DNA from: Mycoplasmataceae bacterium
Lineage (GTDB): Bacteria > Bacillota_I > Bacilli_A > Mycoplasmatales > Mycoplasmoidaceae
Assembly (NCBI GenBank): GCA_031259945.1
Contig: JAIRKU010000002.1
Location: 1 to 45,321 of the forward strand
DNA: 45,321 nt
Direction of reading: 5' to 3'
In this document: in pieces, positions 21,482 to 32,580 of the stretch
Numbering within the stretch: the first letter of the stretch is position 1
Layout: every line of letters starts with the position of its first letter
Notes under the pieces: generated by a model
Database searches by the model: none
Told to the model about the DNA's origin: nothing
Seen by the model: the letters and a program-made list of their open reading frames with translations, nothing else
Made by a program: the position numbers and the translations under genes

Positions 21482-24400
21482 ATGAAAATCAATCAAATAA
21501 AAACAAAAACAAAACTTTTAATAGCAACTAGCGCCATTCTTGCTGCATCTGGTGCTATTGCTACACCATTAATATATATACATTCAGCAATTGCGAAACC
21601 AAAAACAAGCGATATAGTCTTATCTCTTACTAATGATGATTTAAGTTTTTATAAAAATCAATTGTTATCTAAATATGATGCCCAATTAAACTATGATAAC
21701 AGTCAATTTGATACCAACATTGATGTTAATAAAGAAGTAGGTATCATGCTGAATGATATGAACACTTTTACGCCACAAAATTCTAAAGATTCAACCCCGG
21801 CCCTAAATAATGTTCAATGATATCAACATTATACTGATGTTGCTAATGCTTTAGGGGTAAGCGTGGCGGATACAAATATTTACAAATATGATCGTGGCGG
21901 AGTATTATCAAATTCTGCCAATTCCTATGCGCAATTAGATTCTAAACTTAGAAATAACAAATCAATTGATGATTATAAAAAAGCAGTAATTACTGCACTT
22001 AATTTAGCTAATGATTCCCTAATGGATAACGATGAATTAAATACAGCTCTTGTTTTAGCAGAAACAAATGCTAATTTATATTTATCATATGACTATGACT
22101 CTGAACTTATTAGTAATGCTTTGAACATCTTAATAAATGCTATTAAAACTAAAAACTTAGAACAAAATTCTGATTTAACTGTTCAAGCAGCATTCTTAAA
22201 AAATGTAATTAATTATTCAGAAACAGGTTCATTAAAAACCGGCGATGAAATTCCTACAGAGTTTATAGGCAAATTATGTTCTTACAATTACAACCGTTGT
22301 TATGGTGCCCCTCTTGATGAATATAGAGAAGATATAAGTGATGTTACAGCAACTACTGGCACACATTCAGCTGAGGCTAATAATTTAATCAAATTAAATT
22401 TTGTTGGCTACAACGGTGATGGTAGTACATTTGGCATGGCTGAAATTTTGCCAGGCTACACTGCTCATTTGAAAATCGATTCCATGGATCAAGATACTGA
22501 TTCACATACATGTAAATTGATATTAGTACCTGGAATCTCTAAAACAGGAAGTTCAAATGTAACATGAGCTTCTACGACAGAAGAAGGAAGAGAAACTCCT
22601 ACTATTGAATTTAACTTGTCTACGAATTTTGATGAAATTAAATATATTAGTCAAAATACTTGATACAACGATATTACACCTATTAAATTAAATGCTTCTG
22701 ACTATGATGCTTCTACTAGTTTGTATTTTAGTTCAACAGCTGCTCTTAGAACAAAAATCGATGATATTATGAAAGACTGTGAAATTGATCCAGTTACTAA
22801 AAGATATGTTCTAGATGACCCAGAATATCCATGTTTAATGACAGGACAAGCACTTGCCGGTATTACTTCACCCGGGGCAACTAATAGTAAATTACATACA
22901 AATCAATTTTATGCTATGCAAGTAACCGATATCGATTATGAAGATGGTTGATTACAGGCGCATTGAGTTATTGCTGATAATGTTTCACCGCATGCAAAAA
23001 TCGTACAAGATATTAAATGAGAAGATGAAAACGGAAATATTCTTAGCAACGTTTTCATAAAATACAATGCCGATGTTGAAACCCAACACGAAATTAACTA
23101 TGTTAAAACCTTGCTTAAAACTTGCGCATCAGTTGGTACGGTTTATAAAGTGTACCAAAGTATGTCGCAAGATTCTGTTTACAAAATAGATGAAAAATTT
23201 CAATGAGATCAATATACGAACGGAGTTATGTTGGCAGCCACAATAATTGGTACAGGGTTAGCTTTAGCTGATGCAATTTTCTGTGGAATTCCGGGTGCCG
23301 GGGTCATAGCTTGAGTTAAATTTCTTTTAGAGGTTGCTTTTAATGCGGCAATGATTGGTGTTAGTATTTGACAAATAGTTACTATGACTCAAGAAGGTAA
23401 TGATTACTCAAATTTTGTTAGTAATTATCATGAGATGACAGATGATTCATCACAAAAATTAACATCAGAGATTAAAACATTTAATGACAGCATTGATTCA
23501 AAAGATGTAATAAATGTAACCGATTCTTTAATGAATATTGCTGATAGAAAAAAAAGTGCTGAAACAATTATTACTACATACAATAATTCGGACCTTTTTA
23601 AAGACCAAGATACATGGAAAAAAGCAATTAATTATTTAAATAGTGATGATAAAGCACATGACGATGAATTGTATGTACAATTTACGACACCTTGAAATAA
23701 ATTAAAAACTTCAGCATCTCAACAAGATGTAGCTTTTGATGTATGAGCAGTTGCCGATAATTTTCTATATTACGGTATGTCTGTTTGAAGTAAAACTTAT
23801 TTAGCGGCATTAGGTGATAGAACAGCCGCTGCCGTTACTAAATCATTGAACGATGCTAATGGGTATGTGACTAATATTAAAGCTGGAACGACAACCGTCA
23901 GTCAATTAACGGCTACAGATAATGAGTTCGTGTCAATGATAGACGATTTTGTAAACAAATATGATTGTGATCCAGGTGTAGTAACGAGCTTCTTCGATAG
24001 CATTCAAGATTGCACAAATAGTAAAACTGCTCTTAGTATGGCTACATCAGTATTAAATGACAAATGTCCTTCTTTCATGCATAACAACCAAAGATATTTT
24101 ATGAATTTAGAAAATGGCACAATTAAAGTTACTGACGATGTTGGTAAAGCCAAAGATATGAAAACTTTATTTACTCACGATATCTCAGGAAACATATTAT
24201 GAAATACTGATAGAGGAATTGATGCTAGCGTACTCAATCACGATTGGTCACAGGTAAATATAGAAATATTTGAGCACAATTTTTTCAAACCTGTTAATGT
24301 TCCAGCTCAACAAGCTGTTGGGAGAACCACTCCATTTATTACTGAAATAGTAGAGGGTGACAACGCACGCGCTAACAACAATGGTCGTACTATAGATATT

Positions 24401-24694
24401 AAATATAAAGATAGCCAAGTAGATTCTTATATAGATAACACTACCGCAACAAACAATATGGATAGAGATACTGCTACCTATGCAAATAAATTAAGCGTTG
24501 CTGAAAATGCAGAAACAGATTTTGATAATGCTGTTAATGCTTATAAAAATGGTGAAAAGGCTAAAGACGCTCTTAAAAAAGTAGGTAGATCTCCGATTGC
24601 TAAAATGTTAGGATACATAGGAATTGTTCTTGGTGTAATTAGTACGGTTGCAACGATTGCGCAAATAATTGCGGACATGATAATTAATCCATAG
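21482..24694 (+). CDS. Large surface protein with hydrophobic hairpin and C-terminal anchor
   Basis: This 1070-aa protein is reconstructed through about 16 TGA Trp codons. It has a signal-type hydrophobic segment at the N-terminus (about residues 10-38, no lipobox), a long hydrophobic region in the middle (about 578-630: two stretches around GIPGAGVIAWVKFLLEV), and a Gly/Ile-rich transmembrane segment at the very C-terminus (about 1043-1068). Long Asp/Asn/Ser-rich helical segments lie between, with Cys pairs. This layout (exported body, central hydrophobic hairpin, C-terminal anchor) suggests a membrane-interacting surface protein, perhaps adhesin- or pore-like, but there is no family match that I recognise. 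Preceded by aggag. Confidence 0.85.
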
Positions 24695-24707
24695 GCACAA
24701 AGGCAAG

Positions 24708-26873
24708 ATGTTAAAGCTAAAGCTTTTATTTACATTAGGCGCTGGAGCGGTACTAGTTGCTACGGAAACATCTAATATTATTAATAACGTTAACACATCT
24801 TTTACAACACATGTTAACAAAATAGATGACATGTTTGACAACTTAAGCGTCACTAGTAAATTTAATAATAACGATCAAACATATAAGTTATCTCCATCTG
24901 TAGTTGGAGGGACGTATAAGTTTATAAAGTCAACTGGTAATTTATCTATTTCTAGAGACGGTACGATTACTTTGCCAAAAGAAACTTTCGCTACCAATGA
25001 ATATATTTTAAATTTTTCTTATACAACAAAACAATCTTCTGATAATTATTCTTTTTCTTGGTTTCTAGATAATAGTGAAGTTCCTGATGTCACTAATTTA
25101 ACAAACACTACGTTTTATGATGGCAAAATTCAAACGTTTAATGGCCTAACCCCAACCATTGCCGGAGGAGAATATACTAGAGTTTCTGCTGATTCGGGTA
25201 TTGACATTGCACTAGATGGAACGGTTACACTAGATGCTACTGCATTACCGCAAGACTATAATCTTAAATTTACTTATAAAGTTAGTTGGTACGAACCAAT
25301 AGAAAAAGATTTTGTGTGACATTTAGAAACTGGTGCGGCACCCGATGTTACCAATTTAACAAACACTACATTTTATGATGGTAAGGCGCAAACATTTAAT
25401 GGTTTAACCCCAACTATTACCGGAGGGAAATATACTAGAGCCTCTGCTGACGCTGGTATTGATATTGCATCCGATGGAACGATTACACTTGATGCTACTG
25501 CAAAACCTAAAGACTACAATCTCAGTTTCACTTATATAGTAAGTGGCTATCAACAAGTGACAAAAGATTTTGTGTGACATTTAGAAACTGGTGTGGCACC
25601 TGATGTTACCAATTTAACAAACACTACGTTTTATGATGGTAAGGTGCAAACATTTAATGGCTTGAAACCAACAATAGCTGGTGGCATATATACCAGGGTT
25701 TCTGCTGACGCTGGTATTGATATTGTATCCGATGGAACAATCAGTCTTGCTTCTACAGCGAAACCAAAAGATTACAATCTTAAATTTACATATACAGTTG
25801 ATGGATATGCTCCGGCGCAAAAAGATTTCGTATGGCATCTAAAAGTGGAAATGGATGGGGTTTTGCTTAAAACAAATGGAACAAAAATTACTTTTAATTC
25901 TTCAAATACACCGATGTCTAATTTCTGCAGTCAGATTGGTGATTTTGTAATTAATAGCCAGAATATTTCAAGGAAAGATATTAAAAATATAAGTTTTGGT
26001 AATTCCTATTTAGCAATCACAGAAGTTGATAACGATTGATTATGATATTGTAGTTCGTTAATATCGATTGACTTTAATGGACTAACAAATTTATTGTCCG
26101 TTGGAGACAATTGATTGTATGGTTGTACTTCGTTAACATCTGTTGACTTTTCTCCATTATCAAATTTAGTTTCCGTTGGTAACGATTGATTAAGCGTTTG
26201 CTCTGCCATAACATCTGTTAATTTTTCTAAATTATCTAAATTAAAATCAGTTGGTAACGATTGATTATTGCAATGTTCGCAGTTGGAAACTATTGATTTT
26301 GGAAAATTAACAAAACTTTCATCTATTGGAAACAATTGATTAGCCGCTTGTAGTTCGTTGACGTCAATTAATTTTAATGGATTAGCTAATCTAACATCAG
26401 TTGGTAACAATTGATTGATTAGTTGTAGTTCATTAATATCGATTGACTTTAATGGATTAACCAATCTAACTTCGGTAGGGGACAGCTGATTGTATGATTG
26501 CAGTAAAATTACAACAATCAATTTTAATGGATTAACAAATCTGTCATCAATTAGTTACGAATGATTACACGGTTGTATTTCACTAACATCAATTGATTTT
26601 AGCGAATTAATAAACCTATCTTCAGTGGGGGACAATTGACTATATGGCTGCACAAATATTCAAACAATTTCAGTAGGTAATATTTCATGAATTGAACGCA
26701 AATTTATTGATTGACATTGAGTTGGTTTTTCAACTACAAATTTCGCTTTAAAATGCCCCAAAAACGGAACTATAAAAGCATCATCTAACGATAACGGTCA
26801 AAAATGAATAAAGGCAGTAGAAGAACAAAAACAAAAAGGAGAAACATGAAACTGAAACGTGGTTTTATCGTAA
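24708..26873 (+). CDS. Repeat surface protein: three 86-aa repeats plus eight LRRs
   Basis: This 721-aa protein has a short hydrophobic N-terminus (MLKLKLLFTLGAGAVLVA) and a divergent copy of the repeat domain. Three tandem 86-residue beta-rich units follow (PDVTNLTNTTFYDGK...KDFVWHL, residues about 126-383) that look Ig-like. Next come a connecting domain (TKITFNSSNTPMSNFCSQIG) and eight 25-residue BspA-type leucine-rich repeats (LTSVDFSPLSNLVSVGNDWL, about 451-650). Every LRR holds a TGA-coded Trp. The true stop is TAA 26871-26873, so the end overlaps the following lipoprotein gene by 28 bp. BspA-type LRR proteins are often adhesins. Repeat number likely varies by recombination with the locus at 28164. 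The start follows the previous stop by 13 nt. Confidence 0.9.
25083..25856 (+). repeat. Tandem array of three 258-bp units
   Basis: Units begin at 25083, 25341 and 25599, exactly 258 bp apart with no indels, each encoding 86 residues. They are interspersed in sequence with the eight units at 28539-30602. Confidence 0.95.
26058..26657 (+). repeat. Eight 75-bp LRR units
   Basis: Eight consecutive 25-codon repeats encode L-S-DF-GL-NL-SVG-WL-CS. The Trp is encoded by TGA in each unit. The spacing of 75 bp was measured between cgtta landmarks at 26056 and 26131. Confidence 0.9.
26838..26841 (+). promoter_or_regulatory. Ribosome binding site fixing the lipoprotein start
   Basis: The sequence aaaaggag just upstream places translation at the ATG 26846, not at an earlier in-frame ATG at 26804 that has no such site. 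It lies inside the coding end of the preceding gene. Confidence 0.6.
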
Positions 26874-27760
26874 GTTTAAAATTTAGAAAACCACTGTTTG
26901 TTTTTTTGATTAGTATTACAATTTTTTCATTTACAGGATGTGCTAATAGCGAAATAAAAGACACTCCATCGTTGATAACAAAAATTGATGGTACTACGAT
27001 TCAGTTTTATTCAATAGACACATCAATATCAACCTTTTGTTCAAAAAGAGAAACTGTTATTATCAATGGCGTTTCTATTCTTAAAAGTGATATCAAATCT
27101 ATTATTTTTTCTAACACATACTCAAACATAACTAATATTGGGAATTATTGATTAAACGGTTTTTCATCATTAACATCAATTGATTTTCAAGGGATGAGTA
27201 ATGTAGTGTCTATCGGTGATAATTTTTTGAATAATTCTTTTGCCATCGGCACACATTTAAACTTTAATGGTTTGAGTAAAGTGGAAACAATTGGTTTATC
27301 TTTTTTACATAATTGTAATTTCCATTCTGTAGATTTCAGCGGTTTAACTTCTTTACAATTTATTGCACCAGAAAGCGAAAATGCTATTTTCTTATCCTAT
27401 TGCGACTATTTGTCAACAATTGATTTTTATGGATTTAAATTAACTGAAATACCAAATAGTACATGCTTAAATTTTAGTTCAAGCGAAGAATTGCCAGATT
27501 CTGTCGGATGTCAGGTTGTTGATATCAGTAAATTATCTTTAGCAAAGATAGGGTCATCTTTTTGTGAAAAAGCCCCACATTTATCAAAATTTATTGTTGG
27601 CGATTATTCCTTTTCTAGCGAACTAATGCCTGACACTACATATTGTTTTGATACCATACCATCAATAGGTGAAATAGTCGCAAATACAGAAGATATTGCT
27701 AAAACTTGAATAGATAACATTCCTTCATTTAAAGGATGAAAATTTACGCCACAAGAATAA
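26846..27760 (+). CDS. LRR lipoprotein
   Basis: This 304-aa lipoprotein has a signal peptide ending in FSFTGC (Cys32). The mature part starts with a segment homologous to the domain preceding the LRRs in the upstream protein (LITKIDGTTIQF..., ILKSDIKSIIFSNTYSNIT). A few irregular BspA-like leucine-rich repeats follow (SLTSIDFQGMSNVVSIGDNFL, KVETIGLSFLHNC, SVDFSGLTSL), then a unique C-terminus ending in WKFTPQE. Its reading frame overlaps the preceding gene by 28 bp. The gene at 31577 encodes a paralogue of the same length. Probably surface-exposed and lipid-anchored; partner of the repeat protein is inference from the conserved gene pair. Confidence 0.92.
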
Positions 27761-27873
27761 AAAAATTATTGTTCTTTTGGTATTATTTAAAATGATTGTG
27801 TCTCTAATCGTTTTTATTTATCATTATACTTGTCATTTAAACCACTTTTAGGCAGTTTTATGCGAATTAAAAG
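27761..27873 (+). other. Intergenic region between the two surface loci
   Basis: There is no gene here. A 9-bp inverted repeat, CCACTTTTA/TAAAAGTGG (27842-27850 and 27869-27877, overlapping the next -35 box), separates the end of locus 1 from leader copy 2. It could be a terminator remnant or an operator. Confidence 0.4.
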
Positions 27874-28163
27874 TGGACATTTTCATTATTTTATGATATA
27901 AACTAAGCGTTAGTTTAAAGGACGAGAGAGAAACAGCAACGTTGTTTTGTATTTTTGATTTTTAAACTATTTTCAAAGCAAGGATTTGACGTTAGCTGAT
28001 CCTTGCTTTTTAATATTTAGTTGAGAGATTTTAACCCAGTAAATGGAATGCTGATTAGTAAATCTGAATTTGTCACGCTTTATGTTGTGTTTAATAAAGT
28101 TGTGCAAACATTGGAACAGTTACCTTTTACGAATAACAAAATATAGAGGAGAAAAAAACAAAT
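27874..28163 (+). promoter_or_regulatory. Surface-gene 5' leader, copy 2, plus remnant of a deleted gene
   Basis: The promoter is TGGACA (27874-27879), 17-nt spacer, TATAAA (27897-27902). A perfect dyad, taaactaa-gcg-ttagttta, overlaps the likely transcription start. (GA)4 is followed by a caacgttg-centred hairpin and the terminator-like stem at 27976-28008. After about 28020 the sequence departs from copy 1. A 27-bp stretch (28110-28136) identical to the last 27 bp of the gene ending at 21456 is followed by a similar aggag ribosome binding site. This indicates that a homologue of the first gene of locus 1 was deleted here, leaving its 3' tip. Confidence 0.75.
27976..28011 (+). terminator. 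Terminator-like hairpin within leader copy 2
   Basis: A perfect 10-bp stem aagcaaggat/atccttgctt with a 13-nt loop, ending in a short T run. It lies about 150 nt before the start codon of the repeat protein. Confidence 0.7.
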
Positions 28164-31100
28164 ATGAAATTAAAAATCTTACTTCTACTATCAGGAATAG
28201 GATCTACAGTGTTTGGTGCAACTGTGCCCATTATTGTTGACAACAATGAAAATATTATGTTGCAAAACAACAACATGATAAATGATATGTTTGATGATTT
28301 GAATACTACTAGTGAATTTGACGGGAATGACCAAACATTTCAATTATTGCCATACATACAAGGAGGAATATATAAATTAATTAATTCGACTGGTAATTTA
28401 TCTATTTCAAAAGATGGTGTGGTTACTTTACCAGGGGCGACTTCAGATTATGGTGAATACATTTTAAATTTTTCTTATATTACAAAATCATTATCTGCCG
28501 ATTATTCTTTTTCTTGAATTTTAAAAACAGACTGAATACCTGATGTTGTCAATCTAACAAACACTACGTTTTATGATGGCAAAATTCAAACATTTAATGG
28601 TTTAACCCCAACTATTACCGGAGGGGAATATACCAGGGTTTCTGCTGATCCGGGTATTGACATTGCACTAGATGGAACGATTACACTTGATGCTACTGCA
28701 TTACCCAAAGACTACAATCTTAAGTTCACTTACACAGTGGACGGATATACTCCGGTACAAAAAGATTTCGTATGACATCTCAATAACGGCAATGCTCCTG
28801 ATGTCACTAATTTAACCAATACAACAAGTTATGATGGTAAGACACAAACATTTAGCGGTTTAAACCCAACAATAGCTGGCGGCATATATACCAAGGTTTC
28901 TGCTGACCCAGAGATTAGCGTCGCATCCGATGGAACAATCAGTCTTGTTTCTACAGCGAAACCAAAAGACTACAATCTTAAGTTCACTTACAAAGTAGAT
29001 GGATATGAACTAGCACAAAAAGACTTCGTATGACATCTCAATAACGGTAATGCCCCCGATGTCACTAATTTAACAAACACTACGTTTTATGATGGCAAAA
29101 TTCAAACATTTAATGGTTTAACCCCAACAATAGCTGGCGGGACATATATTACCGACTATGCAAATGTTGGCATTAGTATTGCAACAAATGGAATAATTAC
29201 GCTAGATGCTACTGCACAACCGAGAGACTATAACATTAGTTTCACTTACTCAGTGAGCGGATATCAATCAGTACAAAAGAACTTCGTATGACATTTGGAT
29301 GCTGGCGTAGCCCCTGATGTTACTAATTTAACAAAAACAACGAGTTATAACGGCAAAACTCAAACGTTTGACGGTTTAGTACCTTCCATTAAAGGAGGCA
29401 TATATGTGCGAACATCAGGCGACGTTGGGATTAACATCACATCCGACGGAACGATTACACTTGATGCTACTGCATTGCCAAAAGATTACAATCTTAAGTT
29501 CACTTACAAAGTAGATGGATATGAACTAGCGCAAAAAGATTTCGTATGACATCTCAATAACGGCAATGCTCCTGATGTCACTAATTTAACAAGCACTACG
29601 TTTTATGATGGTAAGGCACAAACATTTAATGGTTTAACTCCAACAATAGCTGGCGGCATATATACCAAGGTTTCGGCTGACTCAGAGATTAGCATCGCAT
29701 CCGATGGAAAAATCAGTCTTGCTTCTACAGCGAAACCAAAAGACTACAATCTTAAGTTCACTTACACAGTGGACGGATATACTCCGGCACAAAAAGATTT
29801 CGTATGACATCTCAATAACGGCAATGCTCCCGATGTAACCAATTTAGCCAATACAACTACCTATACTGGTAAGGTCCAAACATTTAATGGTTTAAAGCCA
29901 ACCATTGACGGAGGCACATATACGCGAACTTCTGGCGACACTGATATTAGCATCGCATCTAACGGAATAATTACTCTTGCCTCTACTGCAAAACCAAATA
30001 GCTACAATCTTAAGTTCACTTATACAGTGACTGGATACACTCCAGTACAAAAAGATTTCACATGATATTTAAATAATGCTATCGCTCCCGATGTCACTAA
30101 TCTAACTAACACATCAAAGTATAACGGTAAAGCTCAAACATTTAATGGTTTAACACCTACCATACTTGGCGGTGTATACGGTAGAATTTCGGCAGATGCT
30201 GGTATCGATATCGCATCCGATGGTACAATTACTCTTGCGCCTACTGCATTACCAAAAAAATATGAAATTCATTTTTTCTATTTGGTAGATAATTGTGCAT
30301 CTGTGGAAAAAGATTTCGTATGAAATCTCAATAACGGCAATGCCCCCGATGTCACAAATCTAGATAATACAACAGATTACAACGCTCAAACCCAAACATT
30401 TAATAGTCTAACCCCAACTATTACCGGAGGGGAATATACCAGGGTTTCTGCTGACCCAGAGATTAGTATTGCATCCGATGGAACAATTACACTTGCAGCA
30501 ACCGCACAACCCAAAGACTATAACCTTAAATTTACTTATAAAGTAGATGGATATGAACCGGTACAAAAGAATTTCGTATGACATTTAAAACCTACTAACA
30601 TTGATGGGACTTTACTTACAACTGATGGAACAAAAATTACTTTTAATTCTTCCAATACACCAATGTCTAATTTCTGTAGTCAGATTGGTGATTTTGTAAT
30701 CAATGGGCAAAGTATTTCTAGAACAAAAATTGTTAGTGTAAGCTTTGGCAAAACCTATTCAGAAATTACAAAAGTTGATGACAATTGGTTTTGAGGTTGT
30801 AGCTCATTAACGTCAATCAATTTTAGTGGATTAGCTAATCTAGCATCAGTTGGTAATTATTGACTATACAAATGTAAATCTTTAACATCTGTTGACTTTT
30901 CTCCATTATCAAATTTAGTTTCAGTTGGTAATGAATGATTAAATGGGTGTTCTACAATTACTTCTGTTAACTTTTCTAAATTATCTAAGCTTGAATCCGT
31001 GGGTGACGATTGATTAATATCATGTTCGATGCTTCAATCGGTAACATTTAAAGATTTAGTAAATCTATCATCTGTCAAAAATAATTGATTGGCTGATTGT

Positions 31101-31601
31101 ACTTCATTAACATCAATTGACTTTAATGGGTTAACTAAATTAACGACAGTTGGTGATAACTGATTGCTTAATTGTACTTCATTAACATCAGTTGATTTTA
31201 GTGCCATAACCAATCTAACGTCGGTTCGCAATTCTTGATTGTATGGTTGCATTGGATTAACATCAATAAACTTTGGTGCATTAACTAATTTATCAACCAT
31301 TGGCTATGAATGGTTATCTGGTTGTACTTCACTAACATCAATTGATTTTAGTAAACTAATAAATCTATCATCGATTGGTGATAACTGATTAAGCGGTTGC
31401 ACTTCGCTTAATTCTATTTCAGTTGGTAATATTTCATGAATTCCACGGAAAATGGTTGAATTTGTTTGAGTTGGTTTTTCTGATACTAATTTTGCTTCAA
31501 ATTGTTCTAATAGTGGGGATTTGGTATGCTCATCAACCGATATCGGTAATGGCTGAAAAAATGGGGGGACACTTAAATGAAATATAGTTACTCCAGAGTA
31601 A
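28164..31601 (+). CDS. Repeat surface protein: eight 86-aa repeats plus eight LRRs
   Basis: This 1145-aa paralogue of the protein at 24708 has the same plan. The signal-type N-terminus is MKLKILLLLSGIGSTVFGA, followed by a divergent first repeat domain. Eight tandem 86-residue beta-rich units follow (about residues 126-813), then the shared connecting domain (TDGTKITFNSSNTPMSNFCSQ) and eight 25-residue BspA-type LRRs (about 882-1081). More than 20 TGA codons encode Trp, mostly at the FVWHL end of each unit and in each LRR. The stop is TAA 31599-31601, overlapping the next lipoprotein start by 25 bp. Preceded by agaggag. Probably surface-exposed and size-variable. Confidence 0.92.
28539..30602 (+). 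repeat. Tandem array of eight 258-bp units
   Basis: Units start at 28539, 28797, 29055, 29313, 29571, 29829, 30087 and 30345. Every interval is exactly 258 bp. Neighbouring units differ by mosaic patches such as NNGNAPDVTNLTNTT versus DAGVAPDVTNLTKTT. Confidence 0.95.
30807..31406 (+). repeat. Eight 75-bp LRR units in the second repeat protein
   Basis: Eight 25-codon BspA-type leucine-rich repeats, the same number as in the paralogue at 26058-26657. Each has a Trp, encoded by TGA, in the WL position. Confidence 0.9.
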
Positions 31602-32491
31602 AATCAATATTCTGAAAATTATCATTTGTATTTTTAACTGGAGGTACTACTTTTTTATCTGCAGGGTGCAGTAACGAAGTAAAAGATATTCCATCGCTGA
31701 TAACAAAAATTAATGGAATAAAAATTGCTTTTAATTCTTCCAATACACCAATTTCCAATTTTTGTTCTCCAGCTAATGACCAAAACGTTATCATTGATGG
31801 CGCTTCTATTCTTAAAAGTGATATCAAATCCATTATTTTTTCTAATACATATTCAAAAGTAACGAATATCGAGAAAAATTGATTAAATGGTTTTTCATCA
31901 TTAACATCAATTGATTTTCAGGGAATGAGTAATGTAGTTTCTATTGGTAATAACTTTCTAGATACTTCGTTTAATGTTAATACACAATTGAACTTTGATG
32001 GTTTGAGTAAAGTAGAAACTATTGGTTTATCTTTTTTACATAATTGTAATTTCAATTCGGTAGATTTTAGTGGTTTAACTTCTCTACAATCTATTGCACC
32101 AAAAAGCAATAACGCTAATTTCATATCATATTGTGACTATTGATCAACAATTGACTTTAATGGGCTTAAGTTAAGTGAAATACCTAATAGTGCATGTTTA
32201 GTTTTTAGTTCAAGTGAAGGATCGCCAGATTATGTTGGGTGTCAAATAGTCGACATTAGTAAATTAACTTTAACAAAGATAGGGTCATCTTTTTGTGAGT
32301 CTGCACCTAATTTATCAAAATTTATAGTTGGTGATTATTCCTTTTCTAATGAACTAATGCCTGACACTACAGATTGTTTTGATACCATACCATCAATAGG
32401 TGAAATAGTCGCAAACACAGAAAATATTGCTAAAACTTGAATAGATAACATCCCTTCATTTAAAGGTTGAAAATTTACACCACAAGAATAA
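31577..32491 (+). CDS. LRR lipoprotein, paralogue of the one at 26846
   Basis: This 304-aa lipoprotein has the lipobox FLSAGC (Cys31). From about residue 40 on it is closely similar to the 26846 product, including ILKSDIKSIIFSNTYS, MSNVVSIGNNFL, and the final KGWKFTPQE, while the signal peptides differ strongly. The start is the ATG at 31577, inside the last codons of the upstream repeat gene; ggggggac upstream is a poor ribosome binding site, so translation may depend on coupling. Two TGA Trp codons are in the leucine-rich part. Probably lipid-anchored at the surface. Confidence 0.92.
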
Positions 32492-32567
32492 AAATCGTTA
32501 TTGACAAATTTATTTGCATCCATGAAGATAACAATTTAATTAGCTTAAAATAAATAATTTTGAATTG

Positions 32568-32573
32568 TATAAT
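32568..32573 (+). promoter_or_regulatory. -10 box of purE, leaderless type
   Basis: TATAAT ends 7 nt before the purE ATG. An upstream in-frame TTG would put this box inside the coding region, so the ATG at 32581 is preferred. Confidence 0.6.
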
Positions 32574-32580
32574 CTTGGAT

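Noticed and set aside
26006-26521. Long minus-strand open frames opposite the LRR arrays (also 31034-31300)
   Set aside because: They are antisense shadows of the 75-bp coding repeats, with repetitive translations and no start signals.
26804-26845. Upstream ATG for the first LRR lipoprotein
   Set aside because: It has no ribosome binding site and would add a charged stretch before the signal peptide; the ATG at 26846 follows an aaaggag site.
28539-30602. Regular spaced repeats as a CRISPR array
   Set aside because: The period is 258 bp (a multiple of three), the whole unit is repeated and is open in the coding frame; there are no spacers.
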